Below are positions 23,258 through 38,200 of a DNA stretch of 64,000 bases, piece by piece. The translations under genes and the position numbers were made by a program. The notes under the pieces were generated by a model. It had not been told where the DNA came from. It did no database searches and saw only the letters and a program-made list of their open reading frames with translations. Origin of the DNA: Oxytricha trifallax (lineage: Eukaryota; Ciliophora; Spirotrichea; Sporadotrichida; Oxytrichidae); assembly GCA_000711775.1 (NCBI GenBank), contig ARYC01017193.1:82618-146617 (forward strand). Direction: 5' to 3'. Numbering within the stretch: the first letter of the stretch is position 1; each line of letters begins with the position of its first letter.

Positions 23258-26200
23258 TGATCACATTGAGGTCTCTGGGGACCCCCGATCTTAAATATAT
23301 TTAAATATAAGCAAGGGACTAGCCCTTTTATATATTAAAGTGCTATCATTTGCTTAGCACTGTTCTGTTCTCTTTCTGACTGTGTTTTCTCACTTTCTTT
23401 TCTTCTTTGTGATGATTCTTGTTTCCTTGTATTTGACATTCTTAGTTATTCTCCGTCAGAGATTTAACTATATTAGTTCAATTTGTTAGTTTTAAGTTTA
23501 ATTTTAGGATGTTCTTAATCAGGTATATTGTTATAAAATTCGTAATTTAATAATTACTTAACTAAGTGCTATTTTAATTTAAAATTAACCCAATTAATGC
23601 CAAATTCATTAGAGTAATATTACAAATTGATATTCATCTCTATAATCATTTTCCAATTCTCGCAACTTTCTCCATATAATAAATTTATGTGACCTTTAAA
23701 AAAACCAAAATATTAATGTCTATATTAAATCATAGTGGCCATATAGATGCACATAATTTAAGTTTGATAACTAATTAAAGGTATTTACTATATAATGGTA
23801 AAAATGTGGCATAATATTAGTTAATAACTTAATTTGCATTATTTTATATTTTTATTTTTCAACATACTTAACAAACATCCTCTAAAATGCTTTAAATATA
23901 TAAAAGTATCATGATAGTAATATTATTTGAAAGAATAAAGTAATAATATAAATGTATTAAAGTCACTAATTTCAAAATAATAATTGTTAGAATGTCAAAT
24001 TTATGTATTTTAAAAAATAAATCAAAATTAATGTTTAAGGAATAAAAAAAACAAAAAATTATAGTTAAAATTTTAATATTTCTTATAAAAATGCTTTAGA
24101 CATGCCTATATATTAAAAAATATAACCGAAGTATAAAAAGGTTTATCTTAAAAACTATTATACAAATTATGATTTATACTCAAAATTAACCATAATCCTC
24201 AAAATTATTTCATGAGCTAAAGAACTTATTTACTACTAAAGGGATTATGAGGTTATGATTTTTTAACTAGAAGATTTGATTGTCTGTGAGAGAATTTTCC
24301 TTTGGTTCATTTTCTGTTATAAGTTGAGATGGGATTAAACCATCTAAAGTATAATTTGACAACAGTTAATTTTTTATATTTGAAAAACATTAATTTTAAT
24401 AAAAATAATAAAAGGAAGCAATTAATTGAAACATAATACTTAGACTGTAAACTAAAACTTAGGTCAAAGTATTTGATAATTTAATATATATCATTTTAGT
24501 ATTCTATAAAAGCTTATTGAATATAGCTTACAGACAAAATTAAAATAAAACAGTTGTTGATTCTCATCTAAGCTCAGTTTAAGAAGCAAGCTTGATTTCT
24601 AAGTAGATTTTAGGACTTTTACAATATCAAACTATTTCATATTTACAATTTTTTTGTGATATAAAATGGGGGGGGAAAGTTTCCTACCCAAACATTAAAG
24701 ATTCAATTATTTGACAAAAAAAAAGAGTTATATTTAATCACAATTTTAATTACCAAGACCTTATATTAAACAACTTTTATAAATATAAATTCCAAGGCAT
24801 GTATTCATCTTTTGTCTCGTAATAATTTTTTAAAGCTTAAATGATTAATTATTATGAAATATTTTTCAATATAGAAAAGATATTGGATGTCAAATTAGGA
24901 ATAATTAGATCATAATTAATGATTAAGATTTTGAAAAATTAAAATAAATTGAATACTTTATTGTATGAGGCAGTAAACTTCTAAAGTGGGCGGGAATCTA
25001 CTATTTTGGGACAGGAAAATCCCTTCTGATAAATATTTAAAAAAAATAATTTGAAATAGTTAAATTTAGTTAGCTAATTTCATAATAAAAGATATAATCG
25101 ATAATATTGGTCGCTTAAATAAATTTATCATTTCTTAAGGTAATATAAATAAATTCAAATGAATAAAAAAAGTTAAACTATTTTAAAATTCATATCAAAT
25201 GAACTCCTTTTTTATTTTACCACTATATCTACTAATATTAGATTTTTATTTACAATTACTTATTTACTTCATATTAATTTTAGATACAATATCCATTAAT
25301 TAATATTAATAAAGCATATGCCTAGCATTTTTGATTAGAATTTCTGAGTTAGTTAGTTAACTTTTCATTTTGAATTTGCAGCATACTCGATTTAATATTT
25401 CTTAAATTAAATAAAAATTAGTCAATGAAGTTGAAATTAATTATTAAATGGTTACATTTGATAAATACTTTTTATCTAACATATTTAACAATAATCTACT
25501 ATTTTTCAATATCTTTTAGAATTTTTTATATGATATTATTGAATTAACGAATGTATCTTGCTTTATGAGAAAAATTAATGAATTGGTTGCTTTATTTAAA
25601 AATTCTAAAAAAATAGATCTTGGGTTTCAATCTAATTTGTTTTTTTTAAGACTCCAAATTAAAAATTATTAAGCAATATATTTTATTTGACAGATAAAGC
25701 AACATAATTAATTTTAGCTCTTACTCTAGATGAAAGAATTTGTAAAAATAAGATTTATAAATTGAATATTTTTTTAATTAAAATATTTGTTAAAATTATT
25801 TAATTGTAAACTTATAAATCTATTGTTCGAAATTTTCTTAATTATTTTGAAAAGAGAATAAATAAATTTTTATAAATAAGATATTTTTCATTTTTAATTA
25901 AATCGATAAATTAGAAAATATTTTTAAGAAAAAGCATTTTTAGTATATAGGATTAAATACTTATAATTAAATTATTTTGACACTATATGAAGAATTTAAG
26001 AAAAATTGGGGGGGGCGATATCTGAACCTATGCTGCATTATCTGAACCTAATGTATTTAATCATAGTTTAAATATGTTGACCTACATGTTTCTAGTCAAT
26101 TTAGGGTCAGAGAACACGAATAAACATTATTTGATGACGAGGGATCACTCTAAAGAGTAGAAAAACTTAGAATGAGCATCTGTTTTATTATAAAATCTTA

Positions 26201-29200
26201 CATAATTTTTATCGTTGTTTAACAAGTTTTTTTATTCAATTTATTTATTTTAAACTATAGAACATACACGAGTAGTTGTTAATGATATATCTTGCTATGA
26301 GTTATATACTTACTCTGCTAAATTTTAGTACAGATGGAATCTCATTATCTTGATTGGTGTCATTAACAACTACTCGTGTATGTTCTATAGTTCAAAATAA
26401 AAAAATTGAATAAAAAAACTTGTTAAAAAAAGATAAAAATTATGTGTAATTATATAATAAAACAGACACTCATTCTAACTTTTTCTACCCTTTAGAGTGA
26501 TCCCTCGTAATCAAATAATTTTTATTCGTGTTCTCCGATCCTAAATTGACTTGAAGCATGTAGGCAAACATTTTTAAACTATTATAAAACACATTAGGTT
26601 CAGATACTGCAGCATAGGTTCAGATATCGCCCCCCCCCGAAATTATAATACTATTAATATTATGAAAAATAAGTAGAAAAGCTTAATTAAAAATGAAAAC
26701 TTAATATTTGAATAAGAATACTTAATATTATAAATGGGAATGTGTAAAGTGGAACAGCTAATCATCTTTACAACGATCCTCATAAATATCTCCAACTGCA
26801 TGAATGAATTTTCCATTACCTCTGTCTTTCTTCTGTTTTCGGTAGTGTTGACTTAAGTTGATTAGCATGCTGACTGGACAAGACCTAGTTTTTAAATAAT
26901 TTAAAGATATTAAATTTGTAACTTACAAAAAATTGATGAATGCTTAATGCCACCATCTTCATCATCTTAACTTTTCATTTTCATTTTTAAATTAATTTAA
27001 TAACTTATCTATTTCCTATTATAAATTATGATTATATAATTAATAAGTTCAAAATGTTTAATAAAAAAATTTAACAATCACTAAAAGGAGATAAATCAAA
27101 TTGAAATCAAATTTAATCTCTCTTATATATCATAATTAATTATGCTTATTTGAAAGAATAATTTTAATTATAAGAGGCAAACATATCTTATTTTTATATT
27201 AATTTATTCTTAAATTCTACAATTTTTCTTAAATGGTTTGATAGTGTATAAATTAAGATTTTTACGTTTTCTTCCTCTCTTTATTATTATTATCTTAACA
27301 GTTATTTTTCAATTCATCTTAATAATCAACTGAGGGGAAGTGTCTAGCCTAACATAAAAATATAAATTTTTAATAAAATTCTAAATTCTTTATCATCAAT
27401 TATTTTAAAATAATTATATTTAACATCGAATATGTTTTTATCATCATATAAATTTCAAATATTTTATCAAAGTAGCATTTATAATTAATTCAAATAATAA
27501 GTGCAATATATTTTATAATGTATAATGAGACAATTGATGAAAATAAGCTTTGAAATTTAATTAAAAATGTATTTAATAGGATTAAGGTATAATAAAAATT
27601 TAAATGTTGGAGTTGCAAACCCTGCCCTCCCCATCAACTGAGTGTTATAATATAATGATTTTTATTATAAAATTAAAACTATAATAGAGCAAGGATGACT
27701 ATTGAATTTCTTCATTTCTTTCTTTGATATTTATTATAATTAATTATATCATGTTTAATTATTGAGAAGAAAAAAGCTTTTTGAATCTTGACAAAATTTT
27801 GGGGTTACCATCTCAATATTTTGAAGATTTTATTTATAACAAATTTCTTAAAACTAAAAGTATTTTAAAATGCTTTTGGAAATAGAATTAATTAGTATTA
27901 TTATCTTTTGTCAAAACTTATCAACTCATATTAGCCTAAAACCCTAATTAATCTTATTATATCTAATAATTTATCATATAAAACTTTAGATCATGTCATT
28001 ATACATAGGGAATCTATATTATATTTTAAATTTGACATTCTATAAACTTCTAAAATTATATAATTGTGAAACAATATTGTAAAAATAATATTATTATAAA
28101 AATATAGTAGATTATATTAAACTTTTTAATACTTTAAATAAGCATATCTTTTTAATAATTATTAAATTTAAATATGATAAATTATACTATTATGATATTG
28201 GTATCAATAAAATAAAAATAATTTTAAATATGATGCTGAGATTTCTGCCTCGCTTTTTGAATGATTTTTAAATCTTAAACATTTTCTTAATTATGGATTA
28301 ATGTAAGTATTTCTATTGAATTTTAACGATTGTTAGCTTGGCAATTAGAGCGATTACGCTTGAGAGACCTCCAGTTATCAGATAATATTTACTATATAAT
28401 TCAATTATAAGTTAAGGATATGCAATCTATGAAGGTTTTTACAGTGCGAGTTGTATAGTCCTCATTTGAAGAAGTATAGAATTGAATCGAAAATTAATTA
28501 CACATAGTAATTATATTAAAATTAAGCATTTCCACCTTCTTACGCTTTAAAGTATTATAAGGTTCCTTTAATTAATTCCAAATAACTAAACCTTATTATC
28601 TTTTATTATTAATAGGCATATAAATGATTCATAAATAATTCAATAAAATAAATTTATACTAGACATTGTCTATCATATTTCCAAACCAAGAATCTTTAGT
28701 ATCAACATAACTTTGCTGTAGATTGAAGTACTATCAGTTATATAAAATGATTTAATAAAAAATATATAATTATCTAAACCTTTTGCTGCATTAAAATTTA
28801 TAAGTAGATATATTTTATGAATGAATGAATAAGTAAAGAAATTTAAATGGATTAAAATTTACACGCAGCTAAATTTCAAAAATTGGGAAGAATTGATCAT
28901 AGAAGCCATGGTATCTCTAATAAATTGACGGGATTATCTAATTGTACTCAAATTTAATGATTAATTTGATTAGATTATTAAAGATTAGATTAGAGTATCA
29001 AAATTTTACTTCATTACTGACGCTTTTATACCGATACCCTCTGGATTTATCAATCGTTCACTTTATTCTAGGAGATTTCACTATAACTGATTAAAGGAGT
29101 AGCTTCAAATGACAATGAGACGTGCTTTGATTAAGTGCTGAAACTAAATATCTCGAGTCACAATCAGAATTGGCTTTGTCCATAGTTTTAGAATAGCCCG

Positions 29201-32200
29201 TACCTTTAAAATTTATACCCTTCCCCAATATAAAACTAAATGATTGATAGTAAAAAATGTGAATAGATAAATAGCTTAAATTAGTGGCAATAAATATAGA
29301 CTTTGGCTATTCATTTTTAATCTATAAAACAACTACTTTTAAAGTTATCAACTTTGATTCTTAAAGTCAGTTATAGGGTCGAAATTAACTTTGATAAACC
29401 TCGAGATACACCTCTATGATTTGATAGCTTACTGAATACTTTGAACTTAAAATAGAAAACATGGTATAAAAACAATCAATCATAATAATTTCCAAACGAC
29501 ATGAGTGCCAAAATATACTCAGTTTTTCTTTTTCTATTCTTTCTAACGGCATTCTCAGTTTAAATTAAATCTGACTTTATTTATATTTATTAATCTATAT
29601 AATTCAATACCTTTTTATCTACTTATCTGTTCCAACCGAACCCCCTCCCACCCCCCTCCCAGGCCTAAAACGAGACCCCCCCCTCCCACTCCAACAACAT
29701 CCCTATTCATATGAAAATTTTGATTATCGATGTTTAAATCATTTTCCTTCATGACATCTTGATATCATATATATTTTTTATGCATAAAATAAATCATTTT
29801 TTTTTAAATATTTTTTCAACAAATCAAATGCTACTCTTTATTAAATTTCTTATTTAACAACTTTCACTTCGTCCGCCGACTATTTTATTGAGGTGCTCCC
29901 ATAGAAAATTCATTAAAAGTATATTTTCTATTTTACTCGATAATAATATAATAAAATTTATGAGGCAACAAACTCATATAACTTTATTTTAATAGAGTTT
30001 TAATCACTTTATTAATCTGTATTCGAAATATGATTAATTTTTATAATAAATTTTTCTAATTTTCTATAATTATTTCTATTAACATTTTTATAGAAACGAA
30101 GAGTTATGGAGAAAAAAATTCATATGAAAAATTATTAAAATAAAACCTATTTTAAACACGTATTATTAATTTGAACTTGACTATCTTTAAATAAATCAAG
30201 AAGTTATTTATATTTAAATCAGTCCCTTTACAAACAAATTAATAATACGTGTTTAAAATAGGTTTTATTTTAATAATTTTTCATATGAATTTTTTTCTCC
30301 ATAACTCTTCGTTTCTATAAAAATGTTAATAGAAATAATTATAGAAAATTAGAAAAATTTATTATAAAAATTAATCATATTTCGAATACAGATTAATAAA
30401 GTGATTAAAACTCTATTAAAATAAAGTTATATGAGTTTGTTGCCTCATAAATTTTATTATATTATTATCGAGTAAAATAGAAAATATACTTTTAATGAAT
30501 TTTCTATGGGAGCACCTCAATAAAATAGTCGGCGGACGAAGTGAAAGTTGTTAAATAAGAAATTTAATAAAGAGTAGCATTTGATTTGTTGAAAAAATAT
30601 TTAAAAAAAAATGATTTATTTTATGCATAAAAAATATATATGATATCAAGATGTCATGAAGGAAAATGATTTAAACATCGATAATCAAAATTTTCATATG
30701 AATAGGGATGTTGTTGGAGTGGGAGGGGGGGGTCTCGGTTGGAACACTTATCAATATCAATGCTAACATACATAATTGTGTTTATCTTTATATAAAATTC
30801 TCATCTTTAAATAAATCATTTTATGTTTAAAAAATTGAGTACAAACATATTGAAGTATATATTACTTCGAATTCACAATAGATCAATATTATTATGTTTT
30901 AATTTTATTTGAAAAGTTTATGATTTATTCAAGATATCTTTATGATAGTATACAAAATATTTTGATAATTTAATAATCTAATATATTTTATTTTATTAAT
31001 ATTGCACACCTTAGCTATAAGAAAGTTAATAGTCAAAGTTTTGGTAGGTGTATTTTATGGGACTTTGATTAAACTCATAAGCGTCAAAATAACTAGTCAT
31101 CATTAGTACTTATACATTTGCTTAATTAAATACATTTTCAATTTCAATCTATGGCGCACAAGTGAAGTTTATATTTTATTGAATAAGTGTGTCATTATTT
31201 ATAACTCTAAAACCATTTAAAATATTTTTTTTGACTTGATTTTAGAATATTTTTAGAGTTTTTTAGGTTTAACTTTTATGTGAGTGAGATTAATATAAAT
31301 GAATTAATTTTTGTTGTTTAAAATCAAACGAATTATAATTGATTGTCTTATTATGTATCATTAGTTTTACTTCTTTAGAATTTCAACATGTTAAATGATT
31401 ATTATATATGATAGGAGAATCTAACTTTTATATCAATAGCCTTTTAATTTCTAAAAATGTATAATCTTCCTTTTTTATAGGCTCTCATTAAGATAATTTT
31501 CCTTTTTTTACTAAAGTATGTTATGACTTTCATTTTAATTAGTATAATAGCAAAAACTGACTACTCCCCACTTATATAAAATCATTAATAGATTAGGAAT
31601 AATTTAATTTAGAAAAGGCGCTCGGTATTCCAGGATGCATTCCTATAAAAGAATGTATTAGTCTTTTGAGGTAAATAGTTATCTACTAACAAAGTGATTG
31701 AGTTAAATGATAAACAACTTAAAAGCAATCAAAACCCCAAAATCCCTTAATAAGGTTTATAAGTGCTTTGATTTGTAGGGAATTTGTTAGGGGTTGGGGT
31801 TATTAATAGGTTTTAATGTAAAATATATATTAAAAGTATTTAATTTAATCACTCAAAATGCACATTAGGATCATATGGGAGAGGTCTGAAGTTTATCTTA
31901 CTTAACCACAACTCTATCTGCTCTATTGAAATGACTGATCTTGAGTTTGGTTTAATTATTATTGACTCTGCCATTTGTTTCATTGATTGAGACACTCTTG
32001 TTTTGTTAATAAATTGCTTTATTCTTTGTTTAGCATCCTTTTCGCATCTTGTAGAGTAGTATTCATTGCGAGGCATATCGCTCTCAATTATTATTATTGC
32101 TGCTAAAGCCCACGCATCTCACTAAAAGTCTCCATCTCTCCAGTCTTCTCTTTCTGGATAGTACCCTTAAATTCCCATTACAGTCCCAAGCCTTGATACT

Positions 32201-35200
32201 TCCACTCTTTAGGCTCTGTTGAAATCGATTATTGCTACTCTTACAGGTGAGAAGTTTATATTTATATTTTCTGGATTCAAATCTCTATGTATAGAGCCTA
32301 ACTTATGTAGCTTTTTAATACCTTGTAAGGTTTAAGTTGTTATCAAAGCAAGCTACTTATGATTCCTTTGATCAGTATTGAAATCTCTTAGGGTCATTTC
32401 ATAGAGTGGAAGCCTGAAAGCAACATGATCCTTGGCAAGGAGAACAGCATCTAGCTTGATTAAGTAACGACACTCTTTAAACTTTGCTTGAGTGAGTACT
32501 TGATACTCATTTGTAAACTCCATCTAATATTTATCATCACTAAAGAGATAGTTGAAGGGATACACCTTGTATGCATATTGATGATCATTTATAACTTTCT
32601 TAAAAAAGTAGTCCTCGAGAATCAAAACCCCAAAACCCTTTCAGTAGTTTGATTGAGTTTTTGATTAGATAAAAGTAGACTATAAGTGCATACTTTATTA
32701 GGGTTTATGTACAGTTTTATGTTTAAATATTAGTAATTTAAGTGAGTATATGCGACGTTTGGGGTCTGTTTATGACTGTGAGAATATAGATTTATTGTTT
32801 TAGTTGCGCTATGGATGTGATGATTATAGTGATCAACTCAAACCTATTCTAAATTACACATCTATAGCAAGGCTGCTCCATAAATCTCCTGCTACTGTTA
32901 GGTCTCACTGTCTATTAGCATTGAATTTAAAGAGATAGCAACTTTATTCTAAGCCTAAAAGACCCTTAAAATTTTAGCAGCATCATATTGACTTTCTTAT
33001 TAATGATAAGACTCTTAAATACTGGGCTCATTTCTCTCTAGCCTTGAAGGCTGTGATGTTTCATCGCCAATTTCCTGAGCTTCACATCTCTACGTAATCG
33101 ATAGCTAATATATATATATATATATATATATATAAAGAATGGAATATCATACAAGACAGTCAATCGCAAAAATAGAGTGATTGACTTTAATGTTCCATTT
33201 ATAAGACTAATTTAAATTATATATTCGATTAAATACAGAGGTCTTAAGAGCATAATATAAAGTTCATACACGCTGATGAAGCTGTATTTACATTCAATAC
33301 CTTTATATCAAGGTCTTGGTACAAGAGGTATAGTAATATGAAGTTTATTATCAAAAGGTTAAGATATAAACTCATGCAATCTTTGGTAGAATTAGTGAAG
33401 AAAGTGGGCTTGAGACTTATATTATCTACCCTCGCTCTATAAAGAGTGATGTTCCTTACAGCCCTTAGTTTAATGAAATTGAATTATACTGGGGGTTATT
33501 GAAAGGCCACTATAAGAAATTTTTACTCTATCACTTGATGCACGACTTTAAGATAGATACAGTCGATTTTATAAAGAGTGCTGCTAATAGAGTCAGCGAT
33601 GAGAAAGCTAAAGGGTGCGGAAGAGAAGGGAGATTTTGTGTTTATAAATAAGTATTAGATTTAAACGAATAAAAGTTCACATATTAAATTTGCCCGTAAA
33701 GGGATTTAGCTTCTCTTTCTTTTCTTCCTCTTAAGGCTTGCTTTGGCCTATGTTTCTTCTCTTAGTGCCAGCCCCTGCATCTATGTTCATCTCGTCTGGC
33801 TTTTAGAAATCTTTGAAGAGTCTCTTACTCAATTCATGCTTTACCTGTGATTTTCTCTCTCTGTTTAATTTGCTACGTTCTTTCATCAAGTAAATAGAAG
33901 TACCAGGTTTTTCTATTAAGTTAGAAGACTAAGCTTACTTGAGATGAAAGGATGCTTTTAAAGTTCCTACAGCCAGGTATCACTTATTTTAATACCTTGC
34001 TTCTCTTTTTCTTCAGGAGAGATGCTGTATCGTTTCTTGTGAGCTTCTTAAATAACTTCATTTAAGTACTCAGGTTTCAGAGTTGCAAGAACACCAAAGA
34101 AGAAGTTTCTTCTGGCAACTTATTAGAGAGCTGTAGCTTTGATGGAAGGTAGAGAGCTACGTCCGGATCACTCATAGCATCGTCATATAGGTTAGTAACT
34201 GATATTTCAGGGTAGTTAGGTATCTCTATCATCCTAATTTCATTAGACTTAAAAGCTTTTTTCTCTTCACTCAGTAAGGCTTTTAAGAATGAGATTTTAG
34301 TTCCCTCCTAAGTCGGCAAGAACAATCCAACTATAATGGATTTATTAATCTTAGTTAAGAACTTACCTTGCTATACCAAATATCTATAGAGGTCCTCTTT
34401 ACTTCGAAATTTTCCTATTAAATCTTGAGATTAAATTCTCTTCATTGCATCATTCATAGATTCCATCTTGCTTCCAGATTCTATAAATGCTTATGAAATT
34501 TAAAATTATAGAAATCCATTCTAAACTTACTAAAATCTTATTACTAAATAGGGAGTACCTACTGGAGGTCAACCTTGAAAATGTATGCGGAGAAGCATTG
34601 AAAAACTTGCTCCAAGTTTCACAGATTGATTTCCATTTTTATCAATCTATCTCCATTAAATTGCTCCTAATAATGTTTAATTATTTTAGGAGATCCTCCA
34701 AATTAAGTTCAAATTTTTTTTAGGAGTTAAATTTTAAGGTTAAAACTTAATTAGGAGCATATTTTATTTAAAGATGTTTAATAACTTTACCTCCAAATTA
34801 AGTTCAAATTTAATTTGGAGGACCTCCTAGAGAAACAAAACTTCATTAGGAGTATTTTAATTTACTAAAATGTATAAAATTCTCATTAAATATGTCAACT
34901 TACAGTCTTTTATGGTTAGTTCATTTTCTCACCTCTCAGCAAAGAAACTACCAGAGTGTCTTATACTCTACTATAATAGTTTATCTCTTTAGATTTTATC
35001 ATTATTATAATAAATTATATCAGAAAACTAAAATGAGTGCTAACCTTTTGAGAAGAGCGGCATTACTTGGATCAAGTCAATTAAAGTTATCATTCCAGCA
35101 ACCAAGAAAAGTATAGACCAGAGACGCTTGTACTCAGTGGGAGCCTACTTATGACAACTTTGACCAGTCTAGCTTTGAGATTTAAATATGTCGATGTGTA

Positions 35201-38200
35201 TGTCTCTCAAGTGTCTCTTATAAGTTGACTTGTAAGGGAAAATATTATTGCATTCTTTGCATTAATAGTCAACTTTGGCTGGTATTTATTAATGCTCAAT
35301 GGCGAGTTGTTTAACCTCTCCTCGATTTGCACAGCTTCTATGATAACCTCCTTCTTAACTCCAAGGTTATATCTCAAGCATTAAAAGAAAGATGGGAAGT
35401 ATGTCTGTAATTTCTGTGAGAAGCCATATTCTCATACTAAAGACCTCAAAGTGCACTTAAAGAAAAAGCACAATTAAAGTTTTGTCTTTATTTATGAAAC
35501 TACAGGGAATAGATTCCTCGAAAAGAGAAGATCAAGAAATCCAGTGGAGCCTCTTAGAGTTTAAGTCTAGAAGTAAGCAAAAATGAAGAAAGCAGTAAAT
35601 AACTTTACAGTCTCTGAGATCAATAAAATCATAGTTAAAATAGAGGCAATGAATATTCCCATATTAAAAATTATTGACTTAGTTTCTTGCCTTGAAAGCT
35701 ACCTTGAAGATAAATAGAGAAGAGAGTCATTACTGATGAATAATAGGATTACAAGATATATCCTTTCAATTACTCTCTTGCTGATGACAAGTTCCAAATG
35801 TAATTTGCTAATGAGTATTATGCTCTTTAAAAGGCAAAGTTAAATGAGTGCAGGCATATCATCTAGCTTGATGCTATTTTACTTGGTAAAGATCATGTAG
35901 CCTTCAGGCTTCCTTTACTTGAAAGGACTTACAGAGAATTCTTATCTGACAATAGATGTCAGAGATAAATTAGCTAGATAGTATAGCAGATCGTTGAAGG
36001 GATTGAAGAGTTTCACAAGCTAGGCTATGTACATAGAGACTTAAAGCTAGAGAACATCATGATGAACTTTCAGCCTCTGCATAAGGAAATGTATACGGCA
36101 CTCTTGGATATATCCCAGAGAGAGAGAGAGGATTTGAGAAATGGAGACACTTAATGGGATATCTGGGCTCTACCAGTAATAAAAAAATAGAGATCGACAT
36201 GCCAAGAAACGATTACCTTAGCTGCAGGGGTGAGAGAGATTCTAAGCAGAGAATCAAACAATGTCTCGATACAAATAAAATAAATGGAGGTCTCAGAGAA
36301 TTTGCATACTTAACTATCATCAAGCCAAGCTCAGAGAATTAACAAACAATAGAAAAAATCAAACATCAACTTAAAAAGATAAAATTCAGAGAACTGCCAC
36401 ATGACTCTAAGCTTATGTTTGTGTGAAATATTTTAAAAACTCGCTTGTTATACTCACTTAAAATACTAATATTTAAACATTAAACCCCTACATAAACCCT
36501 AATAAAGTATGCACTAATAGACTACTTTTATCAATCAAAAACTCAATCAAACTACTGAAAGGGTTTTGGGGTTTTGACTGGTGGTGAAACATAATAGCTC
36601 GTTAGTTTAGAGAGAAGTAACCCAATACTTCAAAGTTTTTTCATTAATAAGATAGACAATATGCTTCTATAGAATTTTTTACTTCCTCTTAGGCTAAGAA
36701 TTCAGATATTATTGCTTTAATTACACAGCTTTCAAGCAGTGAGAGCGAACAGTTGATGGACTACGCTTTAAGAGTATTGCAATATACTTACAGTTCAGTA
36801 TTGGTTTGACTAATTCACTTTACATGTCACATCTATAACGTAGATTAAACACTAAATCTATATACTCTTCTTCATAAATAGACCCCAAAAGCTTGTAATT
36901 TTAGTCTCGCATTTAATTACTAACCCAAACTCCGAAAAAAAACAAATTCCCTACAAATCAAAGCACTTATAAACCTCATTAAGGGGTTTTGGGGTTTTGA
37001 ATGATACATAATAAATGAAGTAATTTTGCACAAGAGTTTTAAAATTACTGCAAAAATTCAAAATTGCTTTACTTAATCATATTAATATCTAAATCATACC
37101 TAACCCTATAAAGTCAATCTAAATATTTCTAAATAGGATCTGAATTTTTCTAAATTATTATTTGCAAATTGACCAGATTACTCTACTAACACCAAAAAGA
37201 CCTTAACTATTCCGACAAAAAATATCACTAAAACATTTGACTTGATTTAGGTTTTTATTGTTAAATTAAACTTAAGAGGAAAAAAGTCAAAATATAAAAA
37301 TATATTAATTAAATTCATTACTTATGTTTAAGAATTTTAAACAAATTATAATATTTACAATTTTATTCTTTATTATAATTAAAATAATGGTTGCTTTCCA
37401 TATTAAAATAAATAAATTTGAACTATATATTGTACTTTGTATTTAAAAGTTATCTACCCATTTTTATTTATAATCTTACCACAAAATAATAAGCATAAGA
37501 TATTTATAATAGATATCTCAAATACTACAAATAGTGTCATATTGAATTATCTTTAAAATTAATAATTAAACTAGTCACTATTTTATCATTTAATTTTTAT
37601 GAATTGGGACTTGAAAAATTTAAATTTAAATAGGTTGACCTAAAAATGGATATTGTTAACAATCAATTAATTAAATATTTTTTTAGGTAAATTTAATTAA
37701 ATATCAATTTTCTGTTTTAATTAAATATTATATTACATATTTTCCAACAGATGGATAATACTAGAGTATGCTCTTAAATTTGCAGACGAAAGTAGTATAA
37801 TCAATAAAAAATTAAATTGTCTGTATAATCAAGAGATACCAGTTAAATAAAAAATAGTCATAAAAAGTTTATTTTATATAAAAAAATCGTAATGATGTCT
37901 CGATGTCAGGAAGGAAATAGATTCTGAGGATACGGGCTAAGGATTTTATTAGATATTGGAATAATTTAAGGAGAAAGAGTAATGTGGTAAGCGAAAATTT
38001 TGAGAACGATATTAGAGTAAGAATTTCGGTTTTAACAGCAAATAAATGATATAAACTTTAATTCCTCATTTAATGAGCTTAACTTTATTATAAATAATTT
38101 AGAATTGTTTAATAAAAATTTGGGGGGAGGGGGAAGTTTCCTGCCCCCAAACAGTTTCCTGTCCCAAAAGGTAGTTTCCTGCCCCCAACATTAAATTTTA

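Larger units (their letters stand above)
32623..36576 (+). mobile_element. TBE-II transposon nested in TBE-III
   Basis: Ends CAAAACCCCAAAACCC and GGGTTTTGGGGTTTTG. The flanking trinucleotides differ (AAT at 32620-32622, ACT at 36577-36579). This fits the outer element having lost sequence at this junction after insertion, or a recombined end. Length is 3.95 kb with gene order transposase (+), 22-kD (-), 57-kD (+), as in TBE-I. Confidence 0.9.
31730..36999 (-). mobile_element. TBE-III transposon, internally deleted, split by TBE-II
   Basis: It starts CAAAACCCCAAAATCCC at 31730 and ends GGGGTTTTGGGGTTTTG at 36999, with AAT duplications at 31727-31729 and 37000-37002. Outside the nested TBE-II only about 1.3 kb is its own: the kinase C-terminus on the left (minus strand) and the transposase N-terminus on the right (minus strand). 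The 22-kD gene and the facing parts of both other genes are missing. It lies in the IES between M2 MDS5 and MDS4. Confidence 0.88.

Noticed and set aside
29499-29590. Plus-strand signal-peptide-like ORF starting MSAKIYSVFLFLFF
   Set aside because: The M3 equivalent has a 5-bp insertion that destroys the frame. Conservation fits the minus strand or noncoding DNA better.
33105-33133. AT repeat as a CRISPR-like or regulatory array
   Set aside because: It is a simple dinucleotide expansion in a transposase pseudogene. There are no spacers.
34487-34723. 78-codon plus-strand ORF in TBE-II
   Set aside because: It covers the divergent intergenic region. The TBE-I counterpart (17990-18190) does not keep the frame.
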